The notes: a model not told the origin generated them from the letters alone. A stretch of DNA of 33,462 nt from Rhodanobacter sp. (GCA_031274955.1 JAISPQ010000071.1:1-33462), one strand, 5' to 3'. Positions 1-8,598 are shown, numbered from the stretch's first letter. A program made the numbers and translations.

Positions 1-1452
1 AAACAGGCGCGCATCGAAGCCGAACGTCTACGCGATGATGCACAGCGCGATCTGTATGTCGCGCATCGTCGTTTGGCCGAAGTCGCCGGCCAGGTGCAGA
101 GCCAGCGCGGCCGCATCGACAGCGCGCACGAGCGTCTGACGCGTGGCGCACCTGAAATCGCCGAAGTAACCGCCAGGCTCGATATCGATCACGAACAGGT
201 GCGCCAGGCGCGCAGCCGTCTGGATACGGCGGTATCGCACATGGGCGATCTCGAACAGCACCGCCAGCAACTGGAAAGCGCGCGCCGCGCATTGCTGGAA
301 GCACGTGAGGAAGCGCGCATGAATTCGCGCGCGGCGCACGATGCCGCGCACCAGATGGCGCTGTCGATCGAATCGCAGCGCACGGCGTCCGCATCGCTGG
401 AACAATCGCTGCAACGTATGCGCGGACAATTGGCACAGATCGATGCGCGACGCGGTGAAATCGCCGCGCAGTTGGCAGCCGGCGGCGATCCTCTGGCGGA
501 TCTGGAAAACGAGCGCCAGGTGCATCTGGACCAGCGTCTGCTGGTCGATCGGCAAATGGTCCAGGCGCGACAGGCCGTGCAGGAACACGATGCCGAACTG
601 CGCAAGCTCGAACAGGATCGCCATCGCTTCGAGCAGGGTTTTGGCGAACAGCGCGACCAGTTGGCGAACCTGCGCCTGCGCGAGCAGGAACATCGCCTGC
701 ATGCACAGGCGCTGAGCGCGGCAATCCTCGAAGCCGGCTTCGATCTGCCAGCGCTGCTGGAAACGCTGCCGGCCGAAGCAGACGCCGCACAGTGGCAGGC
801 CGACCTTGGCGAACTCGACCAGAAGATCCGCCGGCTCGAACCGGTGAATCTGGCCGCGATTCAGGAATACGAGGAGCAAGCGCAGCGCAAGACCTATCTC
901 GATGCGCAGCTTGCCGATCTTGGTACCGCGCTGGAAACCCTCGAAGCGGCGATTCGCAAGATCGACAAGGAAACGCGCACACGTTTCAAGGAGACGTTCG
1001 ATCGCGTCAACACCGGCGTGCAGGAACTGTTCCCGCGCCTGTTCGGCGGCGGCCACGCACATCTGGAACTGACCGGCGAGGATCTGTTGTCTACCGGCGT
1101 GACGATCATGGCGCGGCCGCCCGGCAAGCGCGTCAGTTCGATCTCGCTCTTGTCCGGCGGTGAGAAAGCGATGACCGCGGTAGCGATGGTGTTTGCGATC
1201 TTCCGCCTGAATCCGGCGCCGTTCTGTCTGCTGGATGAGGTGGATGCGCCGCTGGATGAGGCCAATGTCGGCCGCTTCTCCGCACTGGTTGCGGAAATGA
1301 GCGAGTATGTACAGTTCATCTTCGTCACCCACAATAAGGCGACGATGGAAGCCGCGCGCCAGCTTTGTGGCGTTACCATGCGCGAACCGGGCGTGTCGCG
1401 TCTGGTGCAAGTGGATCTGGCCGAAGCGGCTAAACTGGCCGGAGCTGCCTGA
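1..1452 (+). CDS. smc: Chromosome partition protein SMC, C-terminal part (5' end outside window)
   Basis: The reading frame is open from base 1 (no start inside the window) and gives about 483 residues. The first two thirds are charged, Gln/Glu/Arg-rich heptad-like sequence typical of the returning SMC coiled-coil arm. The last 170 or so residues are the C-terminal ATPase half: the ABC signature [10 protein letters not shown] is followed by the Walker B/D-loop stretch [16 protein letters not shown] and the H-loop FVTHNK. SMC proteins dimerise through a hinge and use two composite ATPase heads to organise and segregate chromosomes, with ScpA/ScpB as usual partners. The N-terminal Walker A half must lie upstream. 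zipA follows after 142 bp on the same strand, an order I associate with Lysobacterales. Identity is certain from the motifs; only the true start is missing. Confidence 0.96.
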   Translation, partial: KQARIEAERLRDDAQRDLYVAHRRLAEVAGQVQSQRGRIDSAHERLTRGAPEIAEVTARLDIDHEQVRQARSRLDTAVSHMGDLEQHRQQLESARRALLEAREEARMNSRAAHDAAHQMALSIESQRTASASLEQSLQRMRGQLAQIDARRGEIAAQLAAGGDPLADLENERQVHLDQRLLVDRQMVQARQAVQEHDAELRKLEQDRHRFEQGFGEQRDQLANLRLREQEHRLHAQALSAAILEAGFDLPALLETLPAEADAAQWQADLGELDQKIRRLEPVNLAAIQEYEEQAQRKTYLDAQLADLGTALETLEAAIRKIDKETRTRFKETFDRVNTGVQELFPRLFGGGHAHLELTGEDLLSTGVTIMARPPGKRVSSISLLSGGEKAMTAVAMVFAIFRLNPAPFCLLDEVDAPLDEANVGRFSALVAEMSEYVQFIFVTHNKATMEAARQLCGVTMREPGVSRLVQVDLAEAAKLAGAA

Positions 1453-1465
1453 TGCGCTCAAGCAG

Positions 1466-1500
1466 GGAGTAAGGAGTAAGGAGTAAGGAGTAGGGAGCAG
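1466..1500. repeat. Tandem heptamer (GGAGTAA-like, five units)
   Basis: Five consecutive 7-nt units occur between smc and zipA: GGAGTAA three times (1466-1486), then GGAGTAG and GGAGCAG. The smc stop is 14 bp upstream. Such short intergenic repeats can vary in copy number. No protein-coding role is visible, and the opposite-strand reading is a repeat artefact. Confidence 0.85.
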
Positions 1501-1594
1501 GGAAAAGAAGGATTTCTTTTAAAAGTCCGGCATGGATGCCGGTTTGTTCTTCGCCGTCATGGAGGACGGCAGAAATCACTAGGAAACGATCACG

Positions 1595-2449
1595 ATGAAT
1601 TGGAATTCCGCTGTCGGCATCCCGCTCATCATCATCGGCGCAGTCGTGCTGGCGCTGATCTATTGGTACGGACAGCCGAAGAAGCCCGCACAGGGCGAAC
1701 GCCGCCCCGACAAGCGCGTGGGTGAAACCGAGCGCGTCGAACCGACGCTTGGCACCCCGGATGCGCAGGGTGTGCCCGCGCAGGGTGAACTGGATGTCTC
1801 GTTGCGCCACGAACTGGATCTGCTCAGTGCCGAGGTGGCCGATCGCGACGCCGATCCCCTGCCTGCACCCACATCCATGTCGGCATCCACACCCACGCCC
1901 CCCACACCGGTCCCTGCACCTACTCCGGCACCCACACCGGCCCGCGCATCCACACCCGCGCCCACTCCGGTGCGCTCGTCCGTCGGCGTGCGGCCCGATC
2001 ACCAGATCGAACGCATCGTCACGCTCTATGTGGCCGCGCGTACCGGCAGCATGCTGGCGGCGTCGGATATCGTCGTCGCGGCGGAAAAGGCGGGTCTGGA
2101 ATTCGGCGACATGGGCATCTTTCATCGCCTCGCGCCCGGCAAGAAAGGCGAAGGCCCGGTGTTCAGCATGGCCAGCATGGTGAAGCCCGGCCATTTCGAC
2201 ATGACGCAGATCGACAGCACGCAGACGCCGGGGGTCACCCTGTTCATGACCCTGCCCGGACCGCTGGCCGCGCTGGACGCTTGGGAAATGATGCTGCCCA
2301 CCGCGCAACGCCTCGCCGAACTGCTCGATGCGCACGTGCTCGACGAAGGCCGCAATACGCTCGGCCGCCAGCGCATCGCGCATATCCGCGACGAATTGCG
2401 CGCCTGGGATCGCCAGCAGGAACGCAATCAGATCAGGCCGGAACGGTAA
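1595..2449 (+). CDS. zipA: Cell division protein ZipA
   Basis: The 284-aa protein has the ZipA layout. A very short N-terminus leads into one transmembrane segment (about residues 8-26, IPLIIIGAVVLALIYWY). A charged stretch and a Pro/Thr/Ala linker (about 90-130, repeated TPAPTP-like units) follow, and then a globular C-terminal domain (about 135-284) that in the family binds the FtsZ C-terminal tail. ZipA anchors FtsZ to the inner membrane at the division site. ATG 1595 is preceded by AGGAAA at suitable spacing (AGGAAACGATCACG-ATG). In many Lysobacterales zipA is followed by ligA; here the next gene is a FUSC membrane protein. Identification rests on architecture and on position after smc. 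Confidence 0.9.
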   Translation: MNWNSAVGIPLIIIGAVVLALIYWYGQPKKPAQGERRPDKRVGETERVEPTLGTPDAQGVPAQGELDVSLRHELDLLSAEVADRDADPLPAPTSMSASTPTPPTPVPAPTPAPTPARASTPAPTPVRSSVGVRPDHQIERIVTLYVAARTGSMLAASDIVVAAEKAGLEFGDMGIFHRLAPGKKGEGPVFSMASMVKPGHFDMTQIDSTQTPGVTLFMTLPGPLAALDAWEMMLPTAQRLAELLDAHVLDEGRNTLGRQRIAHIRDELRAWDRQQERNQIRPER

Positions 2450-2539
2450 CTTGAGATTGGGGATTTTGGATTCAAGACTGGAGAGAAGCCGAAAGATTTG
2501 CGCTTGTCGATCTTGAATCTTCGATCTTGGCTTTTCCCG

Positions 2540-3664
2540 ATGAATCCTGATTCCACTCCCCGCAGCCAACACGACCAATCCGGCGCGCTCAAGATCAAGA
2601 GCCTGCTGCGCGAAGAATGGCAACACCTGATTCGCATCAGCCCCAGCGACCGGCCATGGCAAATGCCGCTGGCGGCTGCGTTTGCCTCCGGTTTGCCCTT
2701 GCTGGTCGGTGCATTCTTCGACCGGATGGATTTCGGCCAAGTCTCCTCGCTCGGTGGCCTGGTGTTTCTCTACCTGCCCAGAACGCCGCTGTACCACCGG
2801 ATGGTCTCGCTGATGGTGTGCGCCTTTGCGATCACCGCCTGCTACGCCTTTGGCTTGATGAGCCATTTCTTTCCGCCGCTCATGGTGCCGGTGCTCACCC
2901 TCGTTGCCGTGCTCGTAACCATGCTGTGCCGTTTTTATGCGCTGGGGCCGCCGAGCAGCCTGTTTTTCCTCATGGCCGCAGCTATCGGGGCCTACACGCC
3001 GCTGCGTGCGGTCGAACTGCTGCCGCAGATGGTGGGCCTGATCGCGCTGGGCGCTCTGCTGGCCTGTCTGATCGGGTTTTTCTACAGCATGTACATACTG
3101 CGCTTGCGCGTACCGCTGCCGGTGGACCCGTTACCCACACCGAGCTTCGACTATGTGGTGTTCGATGCGGTCATCATCGGCGCGTGCGTGGGCATCTCGC
3201 TCGCACTGGCGCAGATGCTGGGGCTGCAACGTCCTTACTGGGTACCGGTCAGTTGCCTGACGGTGATCCACGGCGCTTCGCTGCGCGCCGTCTGGACACG
3301 CCAGGTGCACCGTGTGATCGGCACCGCCATCGGCCTGCTGCCGGCCTGGGCCATCTTCATGCTGCCGCTGAACCCGTGGACGCTGTCGGTGGCGATGATG
3401 GCACTCACCTTCATCGTCGAAACCGCGATCGTGCGCCATTACGCCTTTGCGGCGATCTTCATCACCCCCCTGACGCTGCTCTTGGCCGAAGCCGCCACCA
3501 TCGGCCAGGCGCCGGCCGGCGAACTGATCGCCTCGCGTTTTTTCGATACCGCGCTAGGCAGTTTCGTCGGTTTGATCGGCGGCATCGCTCTGCACAACCC
3601 GGCCTTTCGTCGCGTGGTGGGTGCGCAGATACGGCGCTGGATGCCCTCACGTTTTGGCGGCTGA
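2540..3664 (+). CDS. FUSC-family integral membrane protein (aromatic acid exporter-like)
   Basis: The 374-aa protein is very hydrophobic, with roughly ten to twelve predicted membrane segments. It is apparently a duplicated half-module: one block at about residues 45-185 and a second at about 205-355. The second block starts with the family-typical RPYWVPVSCLTVIHGAS, followed by a basic stretch and RVIGTAIGLLPAW. Classical FUSC/ArAE exporters are about 650-700 aa with long cytoplasmic domains; this one is compact and lacks them. The ATG at 2540 is preferred over an in-frame TTG at 2498, which would add residues translated from a repeat-like intergenic sequence. No strong Shine-Dalgarno sequence is visible. 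Its stop lies 24 bp from the convergent SCO gene. The substrate cannot be predicted. Confidence 0.75.
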   Translation: MNPDSTPRSQHDQSGALKIKSLLREEWQHLIRISPSDRPWQMPLAAAFASGLPLLVGAFFDRMDFGQVSSLGGLVFLYLPRTPLYHRMVSLMVCAFAITACYAFGLMSHFFPPLMVPVLTLVAVLVTMLCRFYALGPPSSLFFLMAAAIGAYTPLRAVELLPQMVGLIALGALLACLIGFFYSMYILRLRVPLPVDPLPTPSFDYVVFDAVIIGACVGISLALAQMLGLQRPYWVPVSCLTVIHGASLRAVWTRQVHRVIGTAIGLLPAWAIFMLPLNPWTLSVAMMALTFIVETAIVRHYAFAAIFITPLTLLLAEAATIGQAPAGELIASRFFDTALGSFVGLIGGIALHNPAFRRVVGAQIRRWMPSRFGG

Positions 3665-3688
3665 AGCGCGCGCGAAAGCCCACGGTTT

Positions 3689-4324
3689 TCAGTGAGCCGG
3701 TTTGGGGCCTTGCGATGGTTGGGTCTGGGCGACGACGGCCTTGAGAAATTCCGGGTCCACCTCGCCGAGCTTTTCGGTGCGCGCGACGATGCGGCCTTGC
3801 GCATCGAGCAGAGTGAGCACGCCGGAATGGTTGAAACTGCCGTCGGGAAGCGCGCGATATTGGATGTCGAGTGCCGCTGCGATGCTGCGCACGCCGTCGG
3901 GTTCTGCGCGCGCGAAGGTCCAGCGTTTGAAATCGACATGGTGTTTTACAGCCGATGCCTTGAGTACCGGCGGCGTATCGTTCGCGCTGTCGAAGCTGAC
4001 CATCACGACGCGCAGACGCGCGCGTCCGTTGGCCTTGAGCGCGTGATCGACGCGTTTGATCGTGTCGATGATCATCGGGCACATGTACGGGCATGTGGAG
4101 TAGAACATCGAGATCACCACGGGACCGCCGCTGCGCTCGCCGAGGGTCAGCGTGTGGCCATCCTGATCGACCAGAGGGACGTCGATCTGATAGATCGAAT
4201 CACCGGGCAGCGCTGCGTCGTGGCTCGGTGCGTCGTGAGGGGTTACATCGGCGGCCACCGCACCCGCCGCGAACGTCAGCGCGAGCAGGGCAGGCGCGAT
4301 GCGCAAGGAAGCGGAAATCTTCAT
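3689..4324 (-). CDS. SCO1/SenC/PrrC family copper chaperone or redox protein
   Basis: The product is 211 aa, with a signal peptide (MKISASLRIAPALLALTFAAGAVAA) and a thioredoxin fold. The SCO copper-binding CxxxC is at Cys78/Cys82 (STCPYMCP), and the distal His is His166 in DGSFNHSGVL. Family members deliver copper to cytochrome oxidase CuA or act as periplasmic thiol reductases. Here the gene is the last of an operon with a copper nitrite reductase, so copper supply to NirK is a reasonable inference. The start ATG overlaps the upstream nirV-like stop codon in the tetranucleotide ATGA (4324-4321), suggesting translational coupling. A longer in-frame N-terminal extension is rejected because it lies inside the upstream gene. 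Confidence 0.88.
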   Translation of the reverse strand: MKISASLRIAPALLALTFAAGAVAADVTPHDAPSHDAALPGDSIYQIDVPLVDQDGHTLTLGERSGGPVVISMFYSTCPYMCPMIIDTIKRVDHALKANGRARLRVVMVSFDSANDTPPVLKASAVKHHVDFKRWTFARAEPDGVRSIAAALDIQYRALPDGSFNHSGVLTLLDAQGRIVARTEKLGEVDPEFLKAVVAQTQPSQGPKPAH

Positions 4325-5118
4325 CGGTTGTCTCCCGTACCATCCTTGGCGCAACGAAATCCCAGGTTGGCCGTGGTGTTCGCGGCTTTGAGCGAACTGA
4401 GCATGGCGATACGCATCAGCACCGCATAGTGGTCGAGATCGCGCATGGCCAGCGCGCCGGCTCCACAGAATTTGAGCCGGTCCGGATCGTTTTGATCGCG
4501 GCTGTCGCTGGCGACGAGCAGGGCGTTGAAATCGTCCACCCATTCCCAGACCAGGTTATGCAGATCGCGGACGCCGTAGAAGTTTGCGGCGCCGCCGATC
4601 ACGGCCAGCGGCTGATTCGGCTGCGCGTACCAGGCAAGAATGCCCGCGCGCCAGGTCGGATCGCTGCGCGCGTCGGCATGGGTGGCGTCGGCGGCCGCAG
4701 CGAATTCCCATTCGTTCCAGAACGGCAGGCGCGCGTTCTCGCTCTGGCAATAGGCGCGCGCGGCGAACCAACTCACTTGCGTCACGGGTTGGTCCGGCCG
4801 CGCGTTGGTGCCAAGCGTATCGGCGTCGGCCCATTGGGAGAGATAGCGCGATTCGGCGAACACCTGGGCGACGCGGTCGCGCCGCCACTGCGGATGCGCT
4901 TGTACGAAAGCGAGAAACTCGGCATTGGTCACCGGCACGGTACGCAGGCGGAATGGCGCGACGACGACATCGGCGTTCTTCGCATCGGCTGGCAGCACAC
5001 TGGCAAACTTGCCACCGCGTAGGTTCATGTATTCGGCGGCATCGGCCTGCGCGGCGCATGCGATGAGCAGCAGCAGGGCGAGGCGTGCGACACGCATGGC
5101 TGGGTTTCCCGATCCCAT
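4321..5118 (-). CDS. nirV: NirV-like SUMF1/FGE-fold protein
   Basis: The protein has about 265 aa with an N-terminal signal sequence (MRVARLALLLLIACAAQADA) and the formylglycine-generating-enzyme fold. Family landmarks include PVTNAEFLAFV, QPVTQVSWFAARAYC, ARLPFWNEWEFAA, LVWEWVDDF and the terminal NLGFRCA. The stretch before NLGFRC, where genuine FGEs carry the catalytic cysteine pair, reads MRDLDHYAVLMRIAML and has no cysteine, so FGE activity is unlikely. NirV proteins of unknown function are known neighbours of nirK. The gene starts 28 bp after the nirK coding end and overlaps the SCO gene by ATGA. I chose the ATG at 5118 because GGGAG lies upstream; the ATG at 5097, directly before the signal peptide, is an alternative. 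Confidence 0.8.
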   Translation of the reverse strand: MGSGNPAMRVARLALLLLIACAAQADAAEYMNLRGGKFASVLPADAKNADVVVAPFRLRTVPVTNAEFLAFVQAHPQWRRDRVAQVFAESRYLSQWADADTLGTNARPDQPVTQVSWFAARAYCQSENARLPFWNEWEFAAAADATHADARSDPTWRAGILAWYAQPNQPLAVIGGAANFYGVRDLHNLVWEWVDDFNALLVASDSRDQNDPDRLKFCGAGALAMRDLDHYAVLMRIAMLSSLKAANTTANLGFRCAKDGTGDNR

Positions 5119-5145
5119 CACCTCTGCTCCCGCTACGGCGTCCCG

Positions 5146-6651
5146 TTACTTGGCGGGCGGTGCGGCGCGCACCTTGGCAACCTCCGCAGCTTGGACATAG
5201 CCACCCGGATTGCCCCAGCTATTGAGCACATAGGTGAGGATGTTGGCCGCATCGTCGTCGTTGATCTGGATCATGGGCGGCATCGTCGAATTGTATTCCT
5301 GGCCGTTGACCGTGACCTTGCCGGTCAGGCCATGCAGCAGGATTTCGATCGACTTCTTCGGGTCGGCAGCGATGAAGCTCGATTTGGCCAGCGGTGGGAA
5401 CACGCCGGGAAGACCTTCGCCGTTGGCCTGATGGCAGATCGAGCAGGTGCCGGTGAAGAGTTCCTTGCCGGCCTTGATCTGGTCTTCGAGCGTGAGCTTG
5501 CCCGTGCTGGCCGCATGGGCCGCCTGTGTTGCCGCATTGGGGTTCGGATTCGGACGGTCGCCGAGGTAGACCGAATCGACTTCCTTGCCCGAATAGATCG
5601 CCTTGTTCTCGGGGCCGTCGACCTTGAGGATGCCCAAGGCGCCCTTGTTGAACGCGCGGAAGATCGAGTGATCGACCAGCACATAGCTGCCCGGCACTTC
5701 GGTGTGGAATTGCACGATCGCCGCGCCGCCGGAGGGGACCAGCGTGGTTTGCACGTTCTCCTGCGCCAACGTACCGCCTTCGGACTGCACGCGGTCGAAG
5801 ATTTCGCCGATGATGTGGAAGCTCGATACGAGGTTGGGGCCGCCGTTGCCGATGAACATGCGCACGGTCTGGTCGGTCTTCGCGGTCAGCGCATTGTCGC
5901 CGGTCAGCGAGCCTTCGCGGCCGTTGAACACCACGTAGGTCGGCTGCTCGGCGATGGCTTTTTCCATGTCGAACGGTTGGGCGCCTTTCTCGCGGTATTT
6001 GCCGGTCGTGTAGAAATCGCCCTGCATCACGTAGTACTCGTGATCGACCGCAGGCATACCTTCGGGCGGCTCGACGAGGAACAGGCCGTACATGCCATTG
6101 GCGATGTGCATGCCGACCGGCGCCGTCGCGCAGTGATAGATGAAGATGCCTTGGTTGAGCGCCTTGAAGGTGAACTGCGACTCATGACCCGGCGCGGTGG
6201 ACGAGGAAGCCGCGCCGCCGCCTGGGCCGGTGACGCCGTGCAGGTCGATGTTGTGCGGCATCTTGTTGTTCGGGTTGTTCTTCAGGTGAAACTCCACCGT
6301 ATCTCCCTGGCGCACGCGGATGAAGCTGCCCGGCACGGTGCCGCCGAACGTCCAGAACCGATAGCTCACACCTTCGGAGATCGGCATGTCCTTTTCGATG
6401 ACTTCCAGTTCGACGATGACCTTGGCCGGTTTGTCGCGATGAATCGGCGGCGGCACCTGTGGTGGGCTGGTCAGTACGGCATGGATCGGGTCGCCTTGCG
6501 GCGGGCCGAAGTCGCCGTACTGTGAGCCTTTTGCGGCGTTTGTACCCTGTTGGGTGGTAGCGGTATCCGACGCGGTCGCGGCAACGGCAGGGCTGCCGAA
6601 GATGATAGCGATGGAGGCGGCAAGTGCTAACTTCATGAACGTGGATTTCAT
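5146..6651 (-). CDS. nirK: Copper-containing nitrite reductase with C-terminal cytochrome c domain
   Basis: This 501-aa periplasmic enzyme reduces nitrite to NO. A signal peptide (about 1-25) precedes two cupredoxin domains (about 70-345) and a haem c domain (about 390-485). By analogy with characterised NirKs, His133, Cys174, His182 and Met187 are type 1 Cu ligands. His138, His173 and His328 bind type 2 Cu. Asp136 and His279 ([10 protein letters not shown]) are the catalytic pair. The haem motif is CSICH (403-407), with Met457 or Met460 (STMPPM) as distal ligand. This three-domain arrangement resembles Ralstonia-type NirK, where the tethered haem feeds electrons to copper. The RBS GAGGACA precedes the ATG. 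It is the first gene of nirK-nirV-SCO. No convincing FNR box was found upstream. Confidence 0.95.
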   Translation of the reverse strand: MKSTFMKLALAASIAIIFGSPAVAATASDTATTQQGTNAAKGSQYGDFGPPQGDPIHAVLTSPPQVPPPIHRDKPAKVIVELEVIEKDMPISEGVSYRFWTFGGTVPGSFIRVRQGDTVEFHLKNNPNNKMPHNIDLHGVTGPGGGAASSSTAPGHESQFTFKALNQGIFIYHCATAPVGMHIANGMYGLFLVEPPEGMPAVDHEYYVMQGDFYTTGKYREKGAQPFDMEKAIAEQPTYVVFNGREGSLTGDNALTAKTDQTVRMFIGNGGPNLVSSFHIIGEIFDRVQSEGGTLAQENVQTTLVPSGGAAIVQFHTEVPGSYVLVDHSIFRAFNKGALGILKVDGPENKAIYSGKEVDSVYLGDRPNPNPNAATQAAHAASTGKLTLEDQIKAGKELFTGTCSICHQANGEGLPGVFPPLAKSSFIAADPKKSIEILLHGLTGKVTVNGQEYNSTMPPMIQINDDDAANILTYVLNSWGNPGGYVQAAEVAKVRAAPPAK

Positions 6652-6704
6652 AGAATGTCCTCGGTGTGGCTCGATTGACGATGGACAATGGCGCCATTGT
6701 CGTA

Positions 6705-6804
6705 AGAGCCTGTCTAATATCTCCCCCCAGTAAGAGCAGGTTTTTTTGAACCCTGACCCAAGTCAATCCGGCATCGGTCCAGCGGGAGATTCTGGACAGG
6801 CTCT
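6705..6804. repeat. MITE-like inverted-repeat element, GAGCCTGTC family (copy A)
   Basis: A 100-bp segment is bounded by AGAGCCTGTC (6705-6714) and GACAGGCTCT (6795-6804). A second matched arm, ATCTCCC (6719-6725)/GGGAGAT (6784-6790), lies inside. A shorter relative with the same two arms lies at 8664-8717. The element sits 54 bp upstream of the nirK start, inside the probable promoter/leader. It has no coding capacity. It could be a MITE or a REP-type palindromic element; no clear target duplication is visible. Confidence 0.75.
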
Positions 6805-6811
6805 AAGATAC

Positions 6812-6824
6812 AAGATGCGCGTTT
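6812..6824. promoter_or_regulatory. Weak NsrR-like half-site upstream of nirK
   Basis: AAGATGCGCGTTT resembles one half of the NsrR operator (AAGATG-N-ATTT type). The second half is not recognisable, and the site lies beyond the repeat element, about 160 bp from the nirK start. NsrR controls nirK in some beta- and gammaproteobacteria. This is a weak, pattern-only call. Confidence 0.15.
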
Positions 6825-6936
6825 GCAGTAAAGCGGCGTCATACGCTACGCAATCAATGTCTTGCAACGTTTACAACATCGATCCGCGGACGATCCGTCC
6901 GTAGATCACGCGGATAACCGGTTTCTCACCAGGCTG

Positions 6937-7209
6937 TCAGCGGGCCTGCTCGTCTTCCAGTTTTTTCACCAGTTCGATGTAGTCGCGCATCGCCTGTTCG
7001 CTGCGCATGCCCTTGAGCTTGGCCCAAGCTTCGTATTTTACGGTGCCGACAAAATCGAAGAAGCCGGGTTTCGGGCCGGAAACATCGCCGTCTAGGCCCT
7101 GCTTATAGAGTGCGTAGAGTTTGAGCAGCGTGTCGTTATTGGGGCGACGCGGGAGCTTCTCGACATCTTCGATGGCTTTTTCGAAGCGGGTTTTGATGTC
7201 GGTGGACAT
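6937..7209 (-). CDS. Acyl-CoA-binding protein (ACBP)
   Basis: This 90-aa stand-alone ACBP has the four-helix pattern: RFEKAIEDVEKLP, then NDTLLKLYALYKQGLDGDV, then GFFDFVGTVKYEAWAKLKGM, then EQAMRDYIELVKKLE. The typical Tyr/Lys residues that contact the CoA 3'-phosphate are present (YALYKQ, KYEAW). ACBPs buffer long-chain acyl-CoA esters in the cytosol. They are universal in eukaryotes but patchy in bacteria. ATG 7209 has AGGAA upstream (CCCAGGAACGATCC-ATG). The gene follows metB on the same strand after 64 bp and may be co-transcribed with it. Confidence 0.93.
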   Translation of the reverse strand: MSTDIKTRFEKAIEDVEKLPRRPNNDTLLKLYALYKQGLDGDVSGPKPGFFDFVGTVKYEAWAKLKGMRSEQAMRDYIELVKKLEDEQAR

Positions 7210-7273
7210 GGATCGTTCCTGGGAGTGCGCGACATGCGACGACCGATGCCGCGCGGTCGTCAGGCGGTGGCGT

Positions 7274-8461
7274 TCAACCCAGCGCCTGCTTTAAATCAGC
7301 GATGAGGTCATCGGCCTCTTCAAGGCCAATGGACAGGCGAACCAAGCCATCCACGATACCGCGCTGCTGGCGCTCCTGCGCTGTGAGGCCGTGGTGCGTC
7401 GTCGTGATCGGCTGCGTAACCAGACTTTCCACGCCGCCCAGGCTGGCCGCGATGGTGAACAGGCGAAGTCGATCGACCACGGCTGCCGTGGCAGCCGCGT
7501 CGCCGTCGTACACGAAGCTGATCATCCCGCCGAAACCGCGCATTTGCTTGGCCGCGACCGCATGACCGGCGAACGTGGGAAGCCCCGGATAGTTGACCTG
7601 CTTGACCTTCGGGTGCTTGCTCAGGAACTGGGCGACCGCTTGCGCGTTATGGTTTTGCTGCCGCACCCGCACGACCAGTGTGCGCAAGCTGCGAGCCAGA
7701 AGGAAGGCCACTTCCGGCGCCATGATCTGACCCAGATTCTTGCGCCAGGGCCAGATGACATTGAGCATTTCTTGGGGGCCGATGACGACACCGCCGGTCA
7801 GATCGCTATGGCCACCGAGGTATTTCGTCGTGCTTTGCACGACCAGATCCGCACCCAGTTGGAGCGGGGATTGGTTGACCGGCGAGGCAAAGGTGTTGTC
7901 CACCACCGTCAAGACGCCGGCGGCCTTCGCGATTTTCACCACCGCAGCAATGTCGATCACCTCCATGGTGGGGTTGGTCGGCGTCTCGAAGAACACGATA
8001 CGTGTGCGATCGGTCAAAACGCTGGAGAGACGGTCAATCTCGTTACCTAACAGGAACGTGGTCTGGATGCCCAGGTTCGGCAGATTTTGCTGCAACAACT
8101 CGAAAGTTCCGCCGTACACGTCGCCTATGCAAACGATGTGGTCGCCGGTCTTGCAATGGGCAAGGAACACCGCGGCTTCCGCGGCCATGCCGGAACTGAA
8201 CACCAACGCGCCTTCTCCCCCTTCCAGCAGGGCCAGCTTGCGTTCCGTCGCGCGGATGGTCGGGTTCATCCCATAACGGGTGTAGAGATTTCCGCTGGCT
8301 AGCCCATCGACCACATCCAGCAGCGCCTTCGTGGAAGGGAATCCAAACGTCGAATGGTTATACAACGGCGTATGTATCCCGCCCTGCACATCCCTGTGTT
8401 CGCCGCCATGGATGCACAGGGTGGCAAAGCCGTTCGGCGCCGGGTTGTTCTCATTTTGCAT
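7274..8461 (-). CDS. metB: Cystathionine gamma-synthase/lyase family PLP enzyme
   Basis: This 395-aa protein belongs to the Cys/Met-metabolism PLP fold-type I family. Motifs include YTRYGMNPT (phosphate/PLP contacts from the neighbouring subunit), GALVFSSGMAA, the PLP-ring Asp188 (VVDNTFASP), the Schiff-base Lys213 (QSTTKYLGGHSD), and a C-terminal SIGLEEADDLIADL. The family catalyses transsulfuration (cystathionine synthesis or cleavage) or related C-S chemistry; sequence inspection alone does not separate CGS, CGL and MGL. ATG 8461 is preceded by AAGGAG. A longer upstream ORF start is rejected because this RBS is strong and the homologous region begins near residue 12. The 5' region contains a long hairpin (8551-8598). 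Confidence 0.88.
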   Translation of the reverse strand: MQNENNPAPNGFATLCIHGGEHRDVQGGIHTPLYNHSTFGFPSTKALLDVVDGLASGNLYTRYGMNPTIRATERKLALLEGGEGALVFSSGMAAEAAVFLAHCKTGDHIVCIGDVYGGTFELLQQNLPNLGIQTTFLLGNEIDRLSSVLTDRTRIVFFETPTNPTMEVIDIAAVVKIAKAAGVLTVVDNTFASPVNQSPLQLGADLVVQSTTKYLGGHSDLTGGVVIGPQEMLNVIWPWRKNLGQIMAPEVAFLLARSLRTLVVRVRQQNHNAQAVAQFLSKHPKVKQVNYPGLPTFAGHAVAAKQMRGFGGMISFVYDGDAAATAAVVDRLRLFTIAASLGGVESLVTQPITTTHHGLTAQERQQRGIVDGLVRLSIGLEEADDLIADLKQALG

Positions 8462-8550
8462 ACAGGCTCCTTGATCTTCTTCGCAAGTGGAGGCAGCGGA
8501 CAATAGGGTGGTCCGTGCCGACAAGGGGGGGGCGATTCTCAAACAAGAAC

Positions 8551-8598
8551 AAGCACCGATTGCTTGGCATTCCTCGGTTCTAAGCAATCACTGTGCTT
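8551..8598 (-). promoter_or_regulatory. Long hairpin in metB 5' region
   Basis: AAGCACCGATTGCTT (8551-8565) pairs with AAGCAATCACTGTGCTT (8582-8598), with a 2-nt bulge and a 16-nt loop. It lies 90 bp upstream of the metB start. It may be a leader hairpin or an operator palindrome. It does not match SAM-I or SAH riboswitch consensus features that I can recall. Confidence 0.45.

Noticed and set aside
28..1461. Long open frame antisense to smc (477 codons)
   Set aside because: It mirrors the strong codon bias of smc; smc motifs are unambiguous and the antisense product has no family features.
2617..3744. Overlapping plus-strand frame within the FUSC gene
   Set aside because: Its product is Arg/Gly/His-rich without membrane segments; the FUSC frame is clearly hydrophobic and family-like.
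5191..6525. Long open frame antisense to nirK
   Set aside because: Shadow of GC-rich codons; nirK carries all its metal ligands in the other strand.
6652..6936. FNR/NNR box upstream of nirK
   Set aside because: No TTGAT-N4-ATCAA-like palindrome with acceptable match; only isolated half-sites.
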